Shown here in pieces: positions 8,039 to 17,811 of a DNA stretch of 64,000 bases; positions within the stretch are counted from its first letter, which is position 1, and each line of letters begins with the position of its first letter. The notes under the pieces were generated by a model. That model saw only the letters and a program-made list of their open reading frames with translations, searched no databases and was not told the DNA's origin. Source of the stretch: Streptomyces sp. NBRC 110028 (GTDB taxonomy: Bacteria > Actinomycetota > Actinomycetes > Streptomycetales > Streptomycetaceae); NCBI RefSeq assembly GCF_001417735.1, contig NZ_BBUZ01000022.1, positions 805,626-869,625 on the forward strand, written 5' to 3'. A program made the position numbers and the translations under genes.

Positions 8039-8995
8039 TTACGCGACGCTGTGCCGCCCGCGCTCCGCGTACTCCGGGATCTCGGCCATCGGCGGCCGTT
8101 CCTCCGTGTCGACCGCCGTCGTCCGCGGCTCGAAGCCGTTCTCGCCGCGCTCGAACTGCGTCAGCCGCGGCCGCACCAGATGGCCGCGGGCCAGCCGCAG
8201 CTGGGCGGTGCGGTAGATCGCGGCGGCCATCCTGCCGAGAGCCTTGCCGTCCTGGTGGCGGTGCTTGCGCACGCCGATGTCGACCTGGGCGAGGGCGTCG
8301 AGCCCGACCGTGTGCAGCGCGTCGACGAGCAGGCCCAGCTCGACCCCGTACCCCACGGGGAACGGCAGCCGCTCCAGCAGCGAGCGCCGGGCCGCGTACT
8401 CGCCGCCCAGCGGCTGGACGAACCCGGCCAGCTGCGGCCAGTGCAGGTTCAGCAGCGGCCGGGCGACCAGCTCGGTGACCCGTCCGCCCTGGCCGGCGGC
8501 GTCCCGCAGCGGACGGTCGTACATGCCCTTGACCAGCTGCACCCCGGGGTCGGTGAGCAGCGGCCCGACGATCCCGGAGACGAAGCGGGCGTCGAACTCG
8601 CGCAGGTCGGCGTCGATGAAGCAGACGATGTCGCCGCTGGTCGCCAGCAGCGACCGCCACAGCACCTCGCCCTTGCCGGGCAGCGCGGGCAGCCGGGGCA
8701 GCAGCGTGTCGCGGTGCACCACGGTCGCCCCGGCCGCGGCGGCGACCTCGGCGGTGCGGTCCGTGGAGCCGGAGTCCAGCACCATCAGCTCGTCGACGAG
8801 CGGCATGTCCTCGGTCATCAGCTCGCGGCGGATCGCGGCGACGATCTCGCCGACGGTCGCCTCCTCGTTCAGCGCGGGCAGCACCACGCTGACGCTGGTC
8901 GCCGTGTGGCGCTTCGCGTCCAGCAGGTGGTCCAGCGGACGGTCGTCGGCCGACCAGGAGCGGTGCTCCAGCCAGCGCTCCACCTCATCCAGCAC
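8039..8995 (-). CDS. gpgS: Glucosyl-3-phosphoglycerate synthase GpgS
   Basis: This 318-residue GT-A (GT81) enzyme transfers glucose from NDP-glucose to 3-phosphoglycerate, the first step towards glucosylglycerate. The family N-terminus precedes SVVLPALNEEATVGEIV (nucleotide-sugar fold), then VLDSGSTDRTAE, a KGEVLWRSL loop and FIDADLREFD carrying the metal-binding acidic motif. GTG at 8995 follows CAGGGAGA. A 180-bp spacer separates it from otsA (same strand) and contains three imperfect copies of a CTTGTGC(C/T)CG motif with no known role. The specific GpgS assignment over other GT2-like enzymes is well supported by the N-terminal region. Confidence 0.88.
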   Translation of the reverse strand: MLDEVERWLEHRSWSADDRPLDHLLDAKRHTATSVSVVLPALNEEATVGEIVAAIRRELMTEDMPLVDELMVLDSGSTDRTAEVAAAAGATVVHRDTLLPRLPALPGKGEVLWRSLLATSGDIVCFIDADLREFDARFVSGIVGPLLTDPGVQLVKGMYDRPLRDAAGQGGRVTELVARPLLNLHWPQLAGFVQPLGGEYAARRSLLERLPFPVGYGVELGLLVDALHTVGLDALAQVDIGVRKHRHQDGKALGRMAAAIYRTAQLRLARGHLVRPRLTQFERGENGFEPRTTAVDTEERPPMAEIPEYAERGRHSVA

Positions 8996-9172
8996 CTGTT
9001 TTGTCTCCCTGCTGTGATCGCTTGCCGTGATCGTTGTGATCCATCTCGCGGTTCGGACGGCTGGCTCAACCCTCCGGGCCGTCGGTTACAGTCTTGAACA
9101 GCGCACATGACCTTCGTATGTCGGGGGCACCGTGCGGACAAACGCCCCGGGTTCTGCCCGGCGGCCATACCG

Positions 9173-9310
9173 CTCATCCAGAGGGGCAGAGGGAACGGCC
9201 CGTTGAAGCCCCGGCAACCCTCCAGCTGGTCTCGTTCACTATGGCGAGGCTCCCAGCTCGGGAAGGTGCCAATTCCGTCTCGTGGCGAAACGCGTCCCGA
9301 GGAAGATGAG
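9173..9310 (+). promoter_or_regulatory. SAM-I (S-box) riboswitch in front of thrC
   Basis: The leader contains the S-box conserved core in order: CTCATC (P1 5' side), CAGAGGGGCAGAGGGA, GGCCCGTTGAAGCC, CGGCAACC, GGTGCCAATTCC and GATGAG (P1 3' side, 9305-9310). The P1 arms pair perfectly. P1 closes directly against GAGGAGA, the purine-rich stretch preceding the thrC start, and there is no U-run terminator, so translational control is more likely than termination. SAM binding would then reduce threonine synthase and spare homoserine phosphate for methionine. Confidence 0.92.
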
Positions 9311-9329
9311 GAGAAAGGGCCTCGCCTCC

Positions 9330-10646
9330 ATGGCTGTGCAATCCGTAGAAAGCTCAACCGACTCCGCCGCCGCTGATTCCCCGGCGTCCTCCGCTTCCGC
9401 CGCGTTCGGTCCCGCCGTCGCCCTGTCCTGCCGCGAGTGCGGTGAGCGCTTCGACCTCGGTCCGATCTTCGCGTGCGTGTCGTGTTTCGGGCCGCTGGAG
9501 GTCGCGTACGACCTTCCGAGCGGCGACCCCGAGGGGCTGCGGCGGCAGATCGAGGCCGGTCCGGACAACATCTGGCGCTACGCGCCGCTGCTGCCCGTCC
9601 CCGCCGACGTGGCCACGCTCCCCAGCCTGCGCCCGGGCTTCACCCAGCTCGTCAAGGCCGACCGGCTCGCCCGTGAGCTGGGCATCACCGGTGAGCTGCA
9701 CGTCAAGGACGACTCCGGCAACCCGACCCACTCCTTCAAGGACCGGGTCGTCGCCATCGCCGTCCAGGCGGCCCGCACCTTCGGCTTCACCACCCTGTCC
9801 TGCTCCTCCACCGGCAACCTGGCCGGCGCGGTGGGTGCCGCGGCCGCCCGTTCCGGTTTCCGCTCGTGTGTCTTCATCCCGCACGACCTGGAGGCGGGCA
9901 AGGTCGTCATGGCCGCGGTCTACGGCGGTGACCTGGTCGGCATCGAGGGCACGTACGACGACGTCAACCGCTTCTGCAGCGAGCTGATCGGCGACCCGGT
10001 GGGCGAGGGCTGGGGCTTCGTCAACGTCAACCTGCGGCCGTACTACGGCGAGGGCTCCAAGACCCTGGCGTACGAGATGTGCGAGCAGCTCGGCTGGCGG
10101 CTGCCGGACCAGATCGTCATCCCGATCGCCTCCGGCTCCCAGCTCACCAAGATCGACAAGGGGCTCAAGGAGCTGATCGCGCTCGGTCTGGTCGAGGACA
10201 AGCCGTACAAGATCTTCGGTGCCCAGGCCGAGGGCTGCTCCCCGGTCTCCACCGCCTTCAAGGCGGGCCACGACGTGGTGCGCCCGCAGAAGCCGAACAC
10301 CATCGCCAAGTCGCTGGCCATCGGCAACCCGGCGGACGGCCCGTACGTCCTGGACATCGCGCGCCGCACCGGCGGGGCGGTCGAGGACGTCACCGACGAG
10401 CAGGTGGTCGACGCGATCAAGCTGCTCGCCCGCACCGAGGGGATCTTCGCGGAGACCGCGGGCGGTGTGACCGTCGGCGTGACCAAGAAGCTGATCGAGG
10501 ACGGGCTGCTCGACCCGTCCCTGACGACCGTCGTCCTGAACACCGGCGACGGCCTCAAGACCCTCGACGCGGTGGCCCCCACCACGGGCCCCTCCGCCAT
10601 CATCCGACCCACCCTTGACTCGTTCCGAGAGGCTGGCCTCGCATGA
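9330..10646 (+). CDS. thrC: Threonine synthase ThrC
   Basis: This 438-residue PLP enzyme converts O-phosphohomoserine to threonine. The PLP lysine is Lys137 in NPTHSFKDRV, the phosphate loop is SSTGNLAGAVGAAAA, and the fold-type-II C-terminus contains TGDGLKT. An N-terminal zinc-ribbon-like pair (CRECG at 34-38 and CVSC at 49-52) follows a 30-residue Ser/Ala-rich lead. ATG at 9330 is favoured because it lies downstream of the riboswitch and its purine-rich site; an in-frame ATG at 9306 falls inside the P1 stem and is less plausible. It overlaps the downstream sulfur-carrier gene. Confidence 0.95.
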   Translation: MAVQSVESSTDSAAADSPASSASAAFGPAVALSCRECGERFDLGPIFACVSCFGPLEVAYDLPSGDPEGLRRQIEAGPDNIWRYAPLLPVPADVATLPSLRPGFTQLVKADRLARELGITGELHVKDDSGNPTHSFKDRVVAIAVQAARTFGFTTLSCSSTGNLAGAVGAAAARSGFRSCVFIPHDLEAGKVVMAAVYGGDLVGIEGTYDDVNRFCSELIGDPVGEGWGFVNVNLRPYYGEGSKTLAYEMCEQLGWRLPDQIVIPIASGSQLTKIDKGLKELIALGLVEDKPYKIFGAQAEGCSPVSTAFKAGHDVVRPQKPNTIAKSLAIGNPADGPYVLDIARRTGGAVEDVTDEQVVDAIKLLARTEGIFAETAGGVTVGVTKKLIEDGLLDPSLTTVVLNTGDGLKTLDAVAPTTGPSAIIRPTLDSFREAGLA

Positions 10647-10921
10647 GCGTCAACGTCCGAATCCCGACCATCCTGCGTACCTACACCGGCGGCCAGGCCG
10701 AGGTCAGCGCCGAGGGCGCGACCCTCGCCGAGGTTCTGGCGGACCTGGAGAAGAACCACGCGGGCATCTCGGCCCGCGTCCTGGACGACACCGGCAAGCT
10801 GCGCCGCTTCGTGAACGTCTACGTCAACGACGACGACGTGCGGTTCGCCGACGGCCTGGGCACGGCCACGCCGGACGGCGCCGGGGTGTCGATCATTCCT
10901 GCCGTCGCGGGTGGCTGCTGA
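10643..10921 (+). CDS. ThiS/MoaD-family sulfur carrier protein (CysO-like)
   Basis: This 92-residue ubiquitin-fold protein should carry sulfur as a C-terminal thiocarboxylate. Family features are RIPTILRTYTGGQ at the start, RRFVNVYVNDDD and IIPAVAGG at the end. The encoded protein does not stop at Gly-Gly: it ends Gly-Gly-Cys, so activation would need removal of the Cys, as Mec+-type proteases do for CysO-Cys. ATG at 10643 overlaps the thrC TGA (ATGA), so the carrier is co-transcribed with thrC and probably lies under the SAM riboswitch. A link to cysteine or methionine sulfur supply is inferred from this context. Confidence 0.88.
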   Translation: MSVNVRIPTILRTYTGGQAEVSAEGATLAEVLADLEKNHAGISARVLDDTGKLRRFVNVYVNDDDVRFADGLGTATPDGAGVSIIPAVAGGC

Positions 10922-10948
10922 CGCCCCATCACCCCTCTCACCTCTGGA

Positions 10949-10984
10949 AATCGCCCCGTCCGGGTAGAAACGGACGGGGCGATT
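10949..10984 (+). terminator. Hairpin terminator after thrC-carrier operon
   Basis: A perfect 14-bp stem (AATCGCCCCGTCCG with its complement) encloses an 8-base loop, 28 bp after the stop. There is no U-run, which is usual for Streptomyces. Confidence 0.85.
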
Positions 10985-11352
10985 CCGTGTGTGGAATCGC
11001 GATAGAGTTGCCTCGCCCCGACCAAGGGGCGTGAGCTTCCCCCTCGGCCCCGGCGCCGGAACCGCATATGAGAACTCGTCAACTTGTGCGCAAACTGTGT
11101 GCGCGATTTGTCGGGTTGGTACCCTATGTCCCGTCGGCTTTGCCCGAACTTCACAGGAATTCTCCGCTTATTACCGATCGGCCATGCCCAGAATTCTCGT
11201 CCAATTGACCTGTTGCAGAGGGCGTTGGGACGGATACATTCAGCGGCGGTCGACGCGTTCCGGCGCACACCCCCCTCGACTCGGGGGGTGAGGTCTGACC
11301 CGGGTCCGCGGAGTGCGGTCCTGCGCAAGGGCCAGCAATAGGGGAGTTAGGA
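10985..11352 (+). other. Long upstream/leader region of the cold-shock gene
   Basis: These 368 bases hold no convincing gene; short open frames here lack family signals and normal codon bias. The stretch is notably A/T-richer than its neighbours (CTTATTACCGATCGG and GAATTCTCGTCCAATTGACC areas), as expected for a promoter plus a structured cold-shock 5' UTR. TTGACC at 11205 could be a -35 box, but no well-spaced -10 is evident. GGGAG at 11342 is the ribosome site for the cold-shock gene. Confidence 0.5.
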
Positions 11353-11559
11353 ATGGCTCAGGGCACCGTCAAGTGGTTCAACGCGGAGAAGGGGTACGGC
11401 TTCATCGCGGTCGACGGTGGTGCGGACGTGTTCGTCCACTACAGTGCGATCCAGATGGACGGTTACCGCACCCTCGAGGAAGGCCAGCGGGTCGAGTTCG
11501 AGATCTCGCAGGGCCAGAAGGGCCCGCAGGCGGACATGGTCCGCGTGGCCGTAGGCTGA
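11353..11559 (+). CDS. Cold-shock protein (CspA family, ScoF-like)
   Basis: This 68-residue single-domain protein is a nucleic-acid chaperone. Both RNP motifs are intact: KGYGFIAV (residues 15-22) and DVFVHYSAI (30-38). The start [14 protein letters not shown] and the overall size are those of major Streptomyces cold-shock proteins. GGGAG lies 6 bases before the ATG, and a strong hairpin follows the stop, so it is monocistronic. The long leader upstream suggests post-transcriptional temperature control, as known for cspA-type genes. Confidence 0.95.
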   Translation: MAQGTVKWFNAEKGYGFIAVDGGADVFVHYSAIQMDGYRTLEEGQRVEFEISQGQKGPQADMVRVAVG

Positions 11560-11590
11560 CGCGCCGAACGCGAGGCAGCTGACGAGAAAA

Positions 11591-11632
11591 GCCGGAGGGC
11601 CCGTACCCCGCGAGGGGGGCGGGCCCTCTGGC
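11591..11632 (+). terminator. Hairpin terminator after the cold-shock gene
   Basis: GCCGGAGGGCCCG at 11591-11603 pairs with CGGGCCCTCTGGC at 11620-11632 (13 bp with one G-U). It lies 32 bp after the stop codon. Confidence 0.88.
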
Positions 11633-11692
11633 ATGTCCGCGGGGACCCGGGCCTCCGGGCTCTCCCGTGGCTCCCTTGACGCCCTTCGGGCG

Positions 11693-11719
11693 CTTGCACT
11701 CTCATGGGGCGAGTGCTAA
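11693..11719. promoter_or_regulatory. CIRCE operator of groEL
   Basis: CTTGCACTC, nine bases, then GAGTGCTAA matches the CIRCE pattern TTAGCACTC-N9-GAGTGCTAA, the HrcA repressor site. A third, perfect half-site TTAGCACTC follows at 11728-11736. TTGAC at 11676 is a plausible -35. The site lies about 160 bp upstream of the groEL start. Confidence 0.93.
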
Positions 11720-11731
11720 TTATTGCGTTAG

Positions 11732-13507
<1,776 letters not shown>

Positions 13508-13555
13508 TCGGCTTCGGCGCCCCGCGCGCCGGTCGGTCATACCGTCCACTGACGA

Positions 13556-13597
13556 CGGCGGGGCGGCACCCTTTCTCCCAGGGGTGCCGCCCCGCCG
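13556..13597 (+). terminator. Hairpin terminator after groEL
   Basis: A 16-bp perfect stem (CGGCGGGGCGGCACCC and complement, 13556-13571 with 13582-13597) closes a 10-base loop. It lies between groEL and the convergent murQ and may serve both strands. Confidence 0.9.
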
Positions 13598-13648
13598 CCG
13601 TATGTTCGTTCCGGGGTTCAGGCTCCGGGCCGCCGTATGTTCCGGTAT

Positions 13649-14632
13649 TCAGGCTCCGGCGGCTTCGAGGGCGGCGCGCAGATGGCCGTTCGCCTCGCCG
13701 AGCAGCTTCTCGGCGGTGGGCGCGTCCACGCCGCCGAGGATCGTGAGGATGGCGTTCTTGGCCTCCCAGCCGGTGGCCGCCAGCGCGCTCTCGATCCGCT
13801 CGTCCGGGGCGCCGGTCGCCAGCGAAACGATCCGGCGGGTGCGCGCCCGCAGCTTCTCGTTCGAGGCGCGCACGTCGACCATCAGATTCCCGAAGGTCTT
13901 GCCCAGCCGGATCATGGTGATGGTCGAGATCATGTTGAGCACGAGCTTCTGCGCCGTACCCGCCTTGAGCCGGGTGGAGCCGGTGAGCAACTCCGGTCCG
14001 ACGACCACCTCGATGCCGTGGTCGGCGGCCGCGGCGAGCGCCGAGCCCGCGTTGCACGACAGCCCGACCGTGAGCGCCCCACGGCGGCGGGCGTGCTCGA
14101 CGGCGCCCACGGCGTACGGGGTGCGGCCGGAGGCCGAGACGCCCACGACCGCGTCGTCCGGCCCGATCCCGATCCGGTCCAGGTCCTCGGCGGCCAGCTC
14201 CGCGCTGTCCTCCGCGCCCTCCACGGACGACACCACGGCGGTCTCCCCGCCCGCGATCAGGCCGACCACCCGGTCCGGCCGGGCGTTGAACGTGGGCGGG
14301 CACTCGCTCGCGTCGAGCACCCCGAGCCGCCCGGCGGTGCCCGCGCCCGCGTAGACCAGCCGCCCGCCGCCCGCCATACGCGCGGCGATGCCGTCGATGG
14401 CGGCGGCGATCCGGGGGAGCTGGGCGGCGACGGCGGCGGGGACCCCGGCGTCCTCGGCGTTCATGACGCGGGCGATCTCGACGGTGTCGAGCCGGTCGAT
14501 CTCGGCGAGTTCGGGGCGGAAGGCCTCGGTGGTGAGGGTCTCCAGCTGGTCGCGGAGCTGTTGCTGCTGTTGTTGAGGTCGCTGTTGTTGAGGTTGCTGT
14601 TGTTGAGGTCGCTGCTCGGCGGCGGACGTCAT
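13649..14632 (-). CDS. murQ: N-acetylmuramic acid 6-phosphate etherase MurQ
   Basis: This 327-residue SIS-domain enzyme cleaves the lactyl ether of MurNAc-6-P to give GlcNAc-6-P plus D-lactate during cell-wall recycling. Family motifs are GRLVYAGAGTAGRLGVLDASECPPTF (shown here only as a region, residues about 92-117), GVSASGRTPYA and LGGVDAPTAEKLL. The product feeds NagA, encoded about 11 kb away. The N-terminus has a Gln-rich tail (about residues 8-24) made by 15-bp DNA repeats. Such a tail is not part of the conserved fold, and a start after it is possible but none is obvious. Confidence 0.94.
   Translation of the reverse strand: MTSAAEQRPQQQQPQQQRPQQQQQQLRDQLETLTTEAFRPELAEIDRLDTVEIARVMNAEDAGVPAAVAAQLPRIAAAIDGIAARMAGGGRLVYAGAGTAGRLGVLDASECPPTFNARPDRVVGLIAGGETAVVSSVEGAEDSAELAAEDLDRIGIGPDDAVVGVSASGRTPYAVGAVEHARRRGALTVGLSCNAGSALAAAADHGIEVVVGPELLTGSTRLKAGTAQKLVLNMISTITMIRLGKTFGNLMVDVRASNEKLRARTRRIVSLATGAPDERIESALAATGWEAKNAILTILGGVDAPTAEKLLGEANGHLRAALEAAGA
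14566..14610 (-). repeat. Three 15-bp repeats encoding the polyQ tail of MurQ
   Basis: The unit GCTGTTGTTGAGGT(C/T) occurs three times in a row and reads as Gln-rich (QQQ with Pro or Arg) on the minus strand. It lies in the first 25 codons of murQ. Confidence 0.9.
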
Positions 14633-14706
14633 GGCGAGGCGGCTCTTTCCCTACGTGAGCGTGACGGTGGGGGGTGGTGGCGACGGCGCGCGGGCGCCGG
14701 TCGGTC

Positions 14707-15639
14707 TCAGCGGTGGCGCGGGCGGGGGTCGTGTCGGTGTGCGAGGGCCTCGTACGAGGCGGACAGGGCGGGCGCCGCGCTCTCGTACGTGCGCTGCGCC
14801 ACGCCTATGAACAGGCAGTCCACCACCAGCAGCTGGCTGGTGCGGCTGGACATGGCCGCCGGGCGCAGCTCGCTCTCGCGCGCGGTGGAGGTGGTGAGGA
14901 CGAGGTCCGCGTACTGCGCGATCTCGCCGTCCGGCCGGCCGGTGATCGCGATGGTGGTCGCCCCGCGCTCGAAGGCGACGCGCAGCGGCTCGATGACGTC
15001 CGTCGTCCGCCCCGAATGGGTGATCGCGAGCGCGACGTCGCGGGAGTGGAGTTGTACGGCGTTGGTGACGGCCAGGTGGGGATCGGCGTGCGCGTGCGCG
15101 ATCAGGCCGATCCGCAGCAGCTTCTGGACCAGGTCCTGGGCGACCAGGTTCGACGCGCCGATGCCGTACACGTCGATCCGGCGGGCGGCGGCGACCGCGG
15201 CGACCGCGGCCTCGACCTGGCCGGTGTCGAGCCCGGCGGCGGTGTCGGCCAGACACTGCTGTTCCTCCTGCGCGAGCTTGGCGATCACGTCGCCGATCGG
15301 GTCGTCAACCGCGATGTCCGCCGTGACGGCCGGGGCCCGGCCCGCGGCCTGCTGCGCGGCGAGCGCGGCGAGCGCGAGGCGCAGATCGCGGTATCCGGGG
15401 TAGCCGAGCAGCCGGGAGGTGCGGACGACGGTGGCTTCGCTGGTACCGGTGCGCTCGGCGAGCCCGGTGACGGTGAGCGCCGCGCAGCCCGCCGGGTCGC
15501 CCGCGACGGCCTCGGCGACGCGCTGCATCGAGCGGGTCATGGAGGGGCCCAGGGTGCGGACCTTCGCCGTGAGCGCGGAGGGGGCGGGCACGGCGGGGTC
15601 GGTGAGGGGAGTGAAAGTTTCCTTCAACTTGCTACTCAC
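14707..15639 (-). CDS. MurR/RpiR-family transcriptional regulator
   Basis: This 310-residue regulator has an N-terminal HTH_6 domain (about 30-105; LAERTGTSEATVVRTSRLLGY is the helix-turn-helix) and a C-terminal SIS domain (about 145-270; DVYGIGASNLVAQDL and ALAITHSGRTTDVI) that binds a phosphosugar. It lies 74 bp upstream of murQ on the same strand, so MurNAc-6-P is the likely effector and murQ the likely target. GTG at 15639 begins the conserved region. TGAAAGTTTCCTTCA, an imperfect palindrome at 15612-15626, lies within its first codons. Confidence 0.9.
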   Translation of the reverse strand: MSSKLKETFTPLTDPAVPAPSALTAKVRTLGPSMTRSMQRVAEAVAGDPAGCAALTVTGLAERTGTSEATVVRTSRLLGYPGYRDLRLALAALAAQQAAGRAPAVTADIAVDDPIGDVIAKLAQEEQQCLADTAAGLDTGQVEAAVAAVAAARRIDVYGIGASNLVAQDLVQKLLRIGLIAHAHADPHLAVTNAVQLHSRDVALAITHSGRTTDVIEPLRVAFERGATTIAITGRPDGEIAQYADLVLTTSTARESELRPAAMSSRTSQLLVVDCLFIGVAQRTYESAAPALSASYEALAHRHDPRPRHR

Positions 15640-15753
15640 ATCTGAAAACTATTTCCGGCCACGAGGCCCGTCAAGACTGCGCGCGGAGGGCCTCTTCCGC
15701 CCCTCCCCCGCGCGGGAAGGCGGCGCGACGAAGCAAAGGTGACAATGGGACCC

Positions 15754-16110
15754 ATGAAGCTCGAACACGCACTGCACGCGGCACGGGCGCTCGTCCTGGC
15801 CGACCTCGCGGCGGGAGACGTCGCCCACGCCGACATCGTCTCGCTCGTCGAGGACGCCATCACGCACCGCCGCTGGTGGGTCGAGCAATGGCCGGAAGGC
15901 GTGGCGTACGTCGCCGGTCTGGTCGCCCAGGACGTCCAGGACGCCCTGCTGGAGCGCTACGGCCGCTGGCCCCTGTGCCCGGTCTGCACCCGGGGCGGCG
16001 ATCTCCACGCCCTCGACGTGGAACCCGAACTGGGCCCCGACCCGCACTGGGTCTGCGGCAAGACGGCGGTCGCGGTGGCCCCCGTGGGCTCGTTGGGGGC
16101 CACCCTCTGA
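15754..16110 (+). CDS. Hypothetical protein with Cys-pair region
   Basis: This 118-residue protein of unknown function starts MKLEHALHAARALVLADLAAGDVAHADIV and is mostly helical. CPVC around residue 77, followed by a WVC near residue 104, could form a small metal site. Earlier in-frame starts exist at 15739 and 15745; ATG 15754 is chosen because the conserved-looking helix begins there, but the choice is uncertain. Its TGA overlaps the ATG of the DUF4031 gene, so the two are coupled and are probably functional partners. Confidence 0.75.
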   Translation: MKLEHALHAARALVLADLAAGDVAHADIVSLVEDAITHRRWWVEQWPEGVAYVAGLVAQDVQDALLERYGRWPLCPVCTRGGDLHALDVEPELGPDPHWVCGKTAVAVAPVGSLGATL

Positions 16111-16382
16111 TGGCCGTACTGATCGACCCGCCCTCGTGGCCGGGCCACGGCCGCATGTGGTCGCACCTGGTGAGCGACGTCTCGTACGACGAACTCCACG
16201 CCTTCGCCACCCGCATCGGCGCCCCGCGCCGGGGCTTCGACCGCGACCACTACGACGTCCCGAGCGACCTCTACGCGCGGGCGGTACGCGCGGGGGCGGA
16301 GGAGGTCGGCAGCAAGGAGCTGCTGCGCAGGCTCACGGCGGCGGGCCTGCGCCGCCGTAAGGCGCGTGCGGCGCGCGGCTGA
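16110..16382 (+). CDS. DUF4031 domain protein
   Basis: This 90-residue basic protein matches the DUF4031 pattern: MAVLIDPPSWPGHGRMWSHL at the start, DVSYDELHAFA and GAPRRGFDRDHYDVP in the middle. The conserved His, Asp and Arg residues suggest an enzyme or nucleotide-binding role, but no function is known to me. ATG overlaps the preceding stop (TGATG). The C-terminus is Arg/Ala-rich. It ends 3 bp from the convergent MFS gene. Confidence 0.85.
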   Translation: MAVLIDPPSWPGHGRMWSHLVSDVSYDELHAFATRIGAPRRGFDRDHYDVPSDLYARAVRAGAEEVGSKELLRRLTAAGLRRRKARAARG

Positions 16383-16385
16383 GAC

Positions 16386-17624
16386 CTACCGGCCCCGCCC
16401 CGCTTCCGACGCCGCCTCCACCTCGTGCGCGGGGACTGATGCCTGCCCGGTGGCGACCACACGAGACGGCCCCTCCGCGCGGTGCAGCCGCGCCGCGAAC
16501 GCCGTCGTCACGATGCCCGTGCCGGCCAGGGCGGCGCCCGTCCAGGCCACCGCCGGATAACCCCAGCCCGCGTCGATGACCAGGCCGCCGAGCCAGGGGC
16601 CCAGCGTGTTGCCGATGTTGAAGGCGGACGTGGCGGTCGCGCCCGCGAGCGTCGGGGCGGCGTTCGCGACGTTGAACATGCGGGCGTTGAGCGCGGGCGC
16701 GGTGAAGAAGGCGGTGAAGCCGAGCAGCAGCGCCAGGCCCACGGCCGCGACCGGGCTGTGCGCGGTCAGCGCCAGGACGCTCAGCACCACCGTCGAGGCG
16801 GTGATGCCGCCGTACATCGTTCCGAACAGGTGCGCGTCCGCGATCCGTCCGCCGAGCGCCGTACCGATCAGCGCGCCGACGCCGAACAGCGCCAGCACGG
16901 TCGGCACCCAGCCCTCGTCCAGCCCCGCCACGTCGGTGAGCAGCGGCCCGAGGTACGAGAACAGACAGAAGACCGCGCCTCCGCTCAGCGCGGTGGTGAC
17001 CAGCGCCAGCCAGACCTGACGGTCACGGTAGATCCGCAACTCGGTCCGCAGCCGCGGCCGGTCCTTCCCGGTCGGCGCCTCCGTACGCGGTACGAGCGCG
17101 ACCACCCCGATCAGCCCGACCACCGACAGCCCGGCCACCGCCCAGAAGGCCGCCCGCCACCCCGCGTGCTGCCCCAGGAACGCCCCGGCCGGAACCCCCG
17201 CGATGTTCGCGACGCTGAGCCCGCCGACCATCACCGACATGGCCCGCGCCCGCGCGTTCACCGGCACCAACGACACGGCCACCGCCGCCCCCACGGCCCA
17301 GAACCCGGCACACGCGAGCGCGCTCACCACCCGCGACGCGAACAACACCCCGTACGACGGCGCGACCGCCCCCGCGACCTGCCCGAGCCCGAAGACGGCG
17401 AGCAGCGCGATCAGCGTCGTCCGCCGAGGCAGCCGCAGGGTGGCCGCCGCCAGCACCGGCGCCCCGACCACCATCCCGATCGCGAACGCCGATATCAGCA
17501 GCCCGGCCGTGGGGATCGACACCCCCATGTCTGCCGCGACGGGTTGCAGCAGCCCGGACAGCATGAATTCGGAGGTCCCGAGGGCGAAGACGGACAGGCC
17601 AAGTACATAAACGGCGATGGGCAT
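16386..17624 (-). CDS. MFS efflux transporter (DHA1 family)
   Basis: This 412-residue membrane protein has about 12 hydrophobic segments and should exchange protons for a drug-like molecule. GTSEFMLSGLLQPVA in helix 1 and RLPRRTTLI in the loop after helix 2 are typical of the AraJ/CmlR-like DHA1 group. The C-terminal tail (about 30 residues) is hydrophilic. It is divergent from the HNH gene and convergent with DUF4031, so it is a single-gene unit. Substrate unknown. Confidence 0.88.
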   Translation of the reverse strand: MPIAVYVLGLSVFALGTSEFMLSGLLQPVAADMGVSIPTAGLLISAFAIGMVVGAPVLAAATLRLPRRTTLIALLAVFGLGQVAGAVAPSYGVLFASRVVSALACAGFWAVGAAVAVSLVPVNARARAMSVMVGGLSVANIAGVPAGAFLGQHAGWRAAFWAVAGLSVVGLIGVVALVPRTEAPTGKDRPRLRTELRIYRDRQVWLALVTTALSGGAVFCLFSYLGPLLTDVAGLDEGWVPTVLALFGVGALIGTALGGRIADAHLFGTMYGGITASTVVLSVLALTAHSPVAAVGLALLLGFTAFFTAPALNARMFNVANAAPTLAGATATSAFNIGNTLGPWLGGLVIDAGWGYPAVAWTGAALAGTGIVTTAFAARLHRAEGPSRVVATGQASVPAHEVEAASEAGRGR

Positions 17625-17811
17625 GCCGACGTCAACACCGCTGGGTTGTTGGCCATTCCTCGGCTGGAGCGTTCCGCATTTCCCGAACGTTCACTCGAAG
17701 TGATGGTCGGGCGGCTATGACCTGGCGGCATCACGGAGAGTGATGAAGAATCGAGATGTGAACCCGCCGAGGGGAGGTGGGTGTTGAGGCATTACGGGGG
17801 GAGCGATCGCC

